From the NCBI GenBank assembly GCA_025924495.1, contig JAICIG010000345.1, positions 1 through 8,652 on the forward strand: 8,652 bases of DNA. Reading direction: 5' to 3'. This document shows, in pieces, positions 7,169 through 8,652 of the stretch (the stretch's first letter is position 1; each line of letters begins with the position of its first letter). The DNA is from Pirellulales bacterium (lineage in GTDB: Bacteria; Planctomycetota; Planctomycetia; Pirellulales; JAICIG01). The notes beneath the pieces were generated by a model that did no database searches, had not been told where the DNA came from, and saw only the letters and a program-made list of their open reading frames with translations. A program made the translations under genes and the position numbers.

Positions 7169-7591
7169 ATGCCGCTTAAAACGCACGCCGACGAAGCCCC
7201 CACGCTGAACCTCACGTCGATGGTCGACGTGTTGTTCTGCCTGATCTTGTTTTTTATGGCTGCGAGCAAGTTCACGGAGTTGGAGCGTAAGATCGGCTTG
7301 CAGGTGCCGGAGGTTTCAGATCGCGGAGCATTGACGGCTGCGCCCGAGAAGAAAACTATCAACGTCTATCGAGACGGCGTAATCGAACTCGACAAGCGGG
7401 CCGTCGGCAGCCTCCAGGAATTGACCGATCTGCTGGCCGAGGCCCGCAGGCAATATCCTGACCTCGGCGTGATGATTCGCGGCGATGGCGAAGGGCGCTT
7501 CCAACGAGTGGCCGAGGCGCTGAATGCTTGCAAACAGGCCGGGATTTCCGAGCTGGGCATCTCCGTCAAGTTGAATAATCCGCCCAGGTAA
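7169..7591 (+). CDS. exbD: ExbD/TolR-family biopolymer transport protein
   Basis: The product has 140 residues, the usual size for the family. A short cytoplasmic start is followed by one membrane helix at about 15-36, LNLTSMVDVLFCLILFFMAA, which includes Asp20. This is the position of the conserved proton-carrying Asp (Asp25 in E. coli ExbD, Asp23 in TolR). The periplasmic domain (about 60-137) has the expected layout: a strand with INVYRDGVIELDKRAVG, a helix ELTDLLAEARRQYP, the strand LGVMIRGDGEGRFQRVAEAL, and a last strand GISELGISVKL. It partners with the exbB product. The gap to exbB is 148 bases and holds the heptamer repeats, and no Shine-Dalgarno sequence is seen before the ATG at 7169, so translation may depend on upstream genes or the start may lie elsewhere. 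The next gene begins 11 bases after its stop, which argues for co-transcription. Confidence 0.93.
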   Translation: MPLKTHADEAPTLNLTSMVDVLFCLILFFMAASKFTELERKIGLQVPEVSDRGALTAAPEKKTINVYRDGVIELDKRAVGSLQELTDLLAEARRQYPDLGVMIRGDGEGRFQRVAEALNACKQAGISELGISVKLNNPPR

Positions 7592-7592
7592 C

Positions 7593-7597
7593 AGGGA
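7593..7597 (+). promoter_or_regulatory. Ribosome binding site for a GTG-started gene
   Basis: AGGGA lies five bases before the GTG at 7603, immediately after the exbD stop codon. It is the main reason for choosing a GTG start for the final gene. Confidence 0.65.
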
Positions 7598-7602
7598 ACT
7601 TA

Positions 7603-8652
7603 GTGACGTCGTACCGCATCGATCGCCTGCTCGACTACTTGACCGGCCCGCAGCTTGTGTGGGGCGTGTTGTGGCTGGGGCTCGTGCTGGTGACGATCGC
7701 GCTGATGGCGCTGATGGTCACGCGCTGGGGCCAGTCGCGGCCGTTGGGCAAATGCGTGGCGCTATCGCTGTTCACGCACGCGCTTCTGGCCACCTACGCG
7801 ATGACGATCGAGATCGTCGGCGCCACGCCCCACGAAGCGCTCGTGCGGGCGACGGTGATCGACGAAACGCCGAATGCCGAACATCCCGACTCGCAGACTC
7901 GCGAGTCGTCGGGCGACGCGGAACAGAAACCGTGGGAACGCATGCCCGCGTCGCCGACGGCAACGCACGATCCATTACTTGATCGTCCTGAAGTCGAAGC
8001 TGCCGCCGAAAGCGAACGAATGCCGAATGAGCTGTCGCCGTTGCTGCCCGGCGAGCTGCCGCAAGACGCCGTGGCGGAAAGCGAACCGAGCAAGCCCACG
8101 CCCGATCCGTTTGAGATGGAGGAGCCGCCCTCGCGAGACCAGGCAGCCGCCGCCGAGCCGATTGAAGCTCCAACAGCCATGCGCCGCGAGGCGAAGAACC
8201 CAGCCGTTGCCGCGGAATTGGGGCCGGAGCGAACCGGCAGCGATCGCGCGCTGGCGCCGGTGAGCCCGCCGACTTCGGAGACCGGTCTGCCCGACGCCTT
8301 GAAGGCGGCGGCGCCCAGCTTGCCGCGTCTGGCGAATGCTCCGACGAACCTGCCGCAGCCGCAAACAGCGCCGCGTTTGGCAAACGCTCCTGCACGCACT
8401 TCCAGCCCGCTTGCCCCGGAAATGGAAGCGCCGGCAAATAGCGAAGCCATGCCGGAACGGCGGCCGGGCTCAGCCGGTCTGGGATCGATCGTCGGTCGCG
8501 GCGTGCCTGATAGTGCCGAGACTCGGCTGACCGAGGCACTCGCCCGCAGCAATGGCGGAGTCGAAGTGCCGCGAATTGCTCCTCGCCGCGCTGACGAAGG
8601 ACCGCAGTCGCTTCCCTCGATTTACCAACTGCGCCGGGCGCCGAAGCGCGCC
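7603..8652 (+). CDS. Membrane-anchored protein with long disordered linker; 3' end beyond window
   Basis: From the GTG at 7603 the frame stays open for 350 codons to the last base, so the C-terminus is missing. Two hydrophobic helices are visible, about residues 17-40 (LVWGVLWLGLVLVTIALMAL) and 49-72 (with LSLFTHALLATYAMTIEIV), separated by a basic loop TRWGQSRPLGK. Residues about 80-320 are low-complexity, rich in Pro, Ala, Glu and Ser, with the motif PRLANAP repeated. Order returns near 325 (VPRIAPRRADEGPQSLPSIYQLRRAP), just as the window ends. The placement right after exbD and the anchor-plus-linker build resemble TonB/TolA-type transducers, but those have one helix and no TonB signature is visible. 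I recall planctomycete proteins with this kind of N-terminus that end in a prenyltransferase/squalene-cyclase-like repeat domain; that is unverified here. The reading frame is secure, the function is not. Confidence 0.8.
   Translation, partial: MTSYRIDRLLDYLTGPQLVWGVLWLGLVLVTIALMALMVTRWGQSRPLGKCVALSLFTHALLATYAMTIEIVGATPHEALVRATVIDETPNAEHPDSQTRESSGDAEQKPWERMPASPTATHDPLLDRPEVEAAAESERMPNELSPLLPGELPQDAVAESEPSKPTPDPFEMEEPPSRDQAAAAEPIEAPTAMRREAKNPAVAAELGPERTGSDRALAPVSPPTSETGLPDALKAAAPSLPRLANAPTNLPQPQTAPRLANAPARTSSPLAPEMEAPANSEAMPERRPGSAGLGSIVGRGVPDSAETRLTEALARSNGGVEVPRIAPRRADEGPQSLPSIYQLRRAPKRA
8323..8391 (+). repeat. Duplicated PRLANAP motif in the linker of the last gene
   Basis: Bases 8323-8343 and 8371-8391 both encode PRLANAP (residues 241-247 and 257-263), 48 bases apart. 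The codons differ at several third positions (for example CTG/TTG, GCG/GCA, AAT/AAC), so the duplication is old or the motif is kept by selection. Confidence 0.6.

Noticed and set aside
7772..8552. Two overlapping - strand open frames of over 250 residues opposite the last gene
   Set aside because: The + strand frame has a ribosome binding site, membrane helices and continuity with the operon. The - strand frames have low-complexity Ser/Gly/Arg translations that arise from the repetitive linker codons.

Overview
The window looks like chromosomal DNA of a planctomycete, most likely of the Pirellulales type. This is inferred from family resemblance and moderately high GC, not from any marker gene. 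Every supported gene lies on the + strand. No tRNA, rRNA, CRISPR array, transposase or phage gene was seen.

Layout. A short membrane protein of unknown function (68-334) is followed by about 400 bases without a convincing gene. Next is an exported BON-domain protein with a long Pro/Ala/Gly-rich middle and an aromatic C-terminal block (739-2019). A strong intrinsic terminator (2055-2092) closes that unit. A lipoprotein of unknown function follows (2280-2864), then a roughly 200-base leader that can fold into a small branched structure, then a very large exported TPR protein (3073-6114). Close behind come an ExbB/TolQ/MotA-type channel protein (6157-7020), an ExbD/TolR-type partner (7169-7591), and a two-helix membrane protein with a long disordered linker (7603 onward) that runs off the end of the window without a stop.

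The last four genes read as one functional cluster. ExbB and ExbD form a stator that uses the ion-motive force across the inner membrane. The TPR protein is a plausible envelope scaffold, comparable in position and fold class to CpoB/YbgF of Tol-Pal. The last protein has the general build expected of a transducer (N-terminal membrane anchor, then a long Pro/Ala/Glu-rich periplasmic stretch), although it is not a recognisable TonB or TolA. No TonB-dependent receptor, TolB or Pal is visible, so the powered process is unknown.

The most unusual DNA feature is a run of six 7-base direct repeats (consensus CCTRAYR with one variant unit) between exbB and exbD. Several starts were moved downstream of the longest open frame because a ribosome binding site and a signal peptide support the later start.
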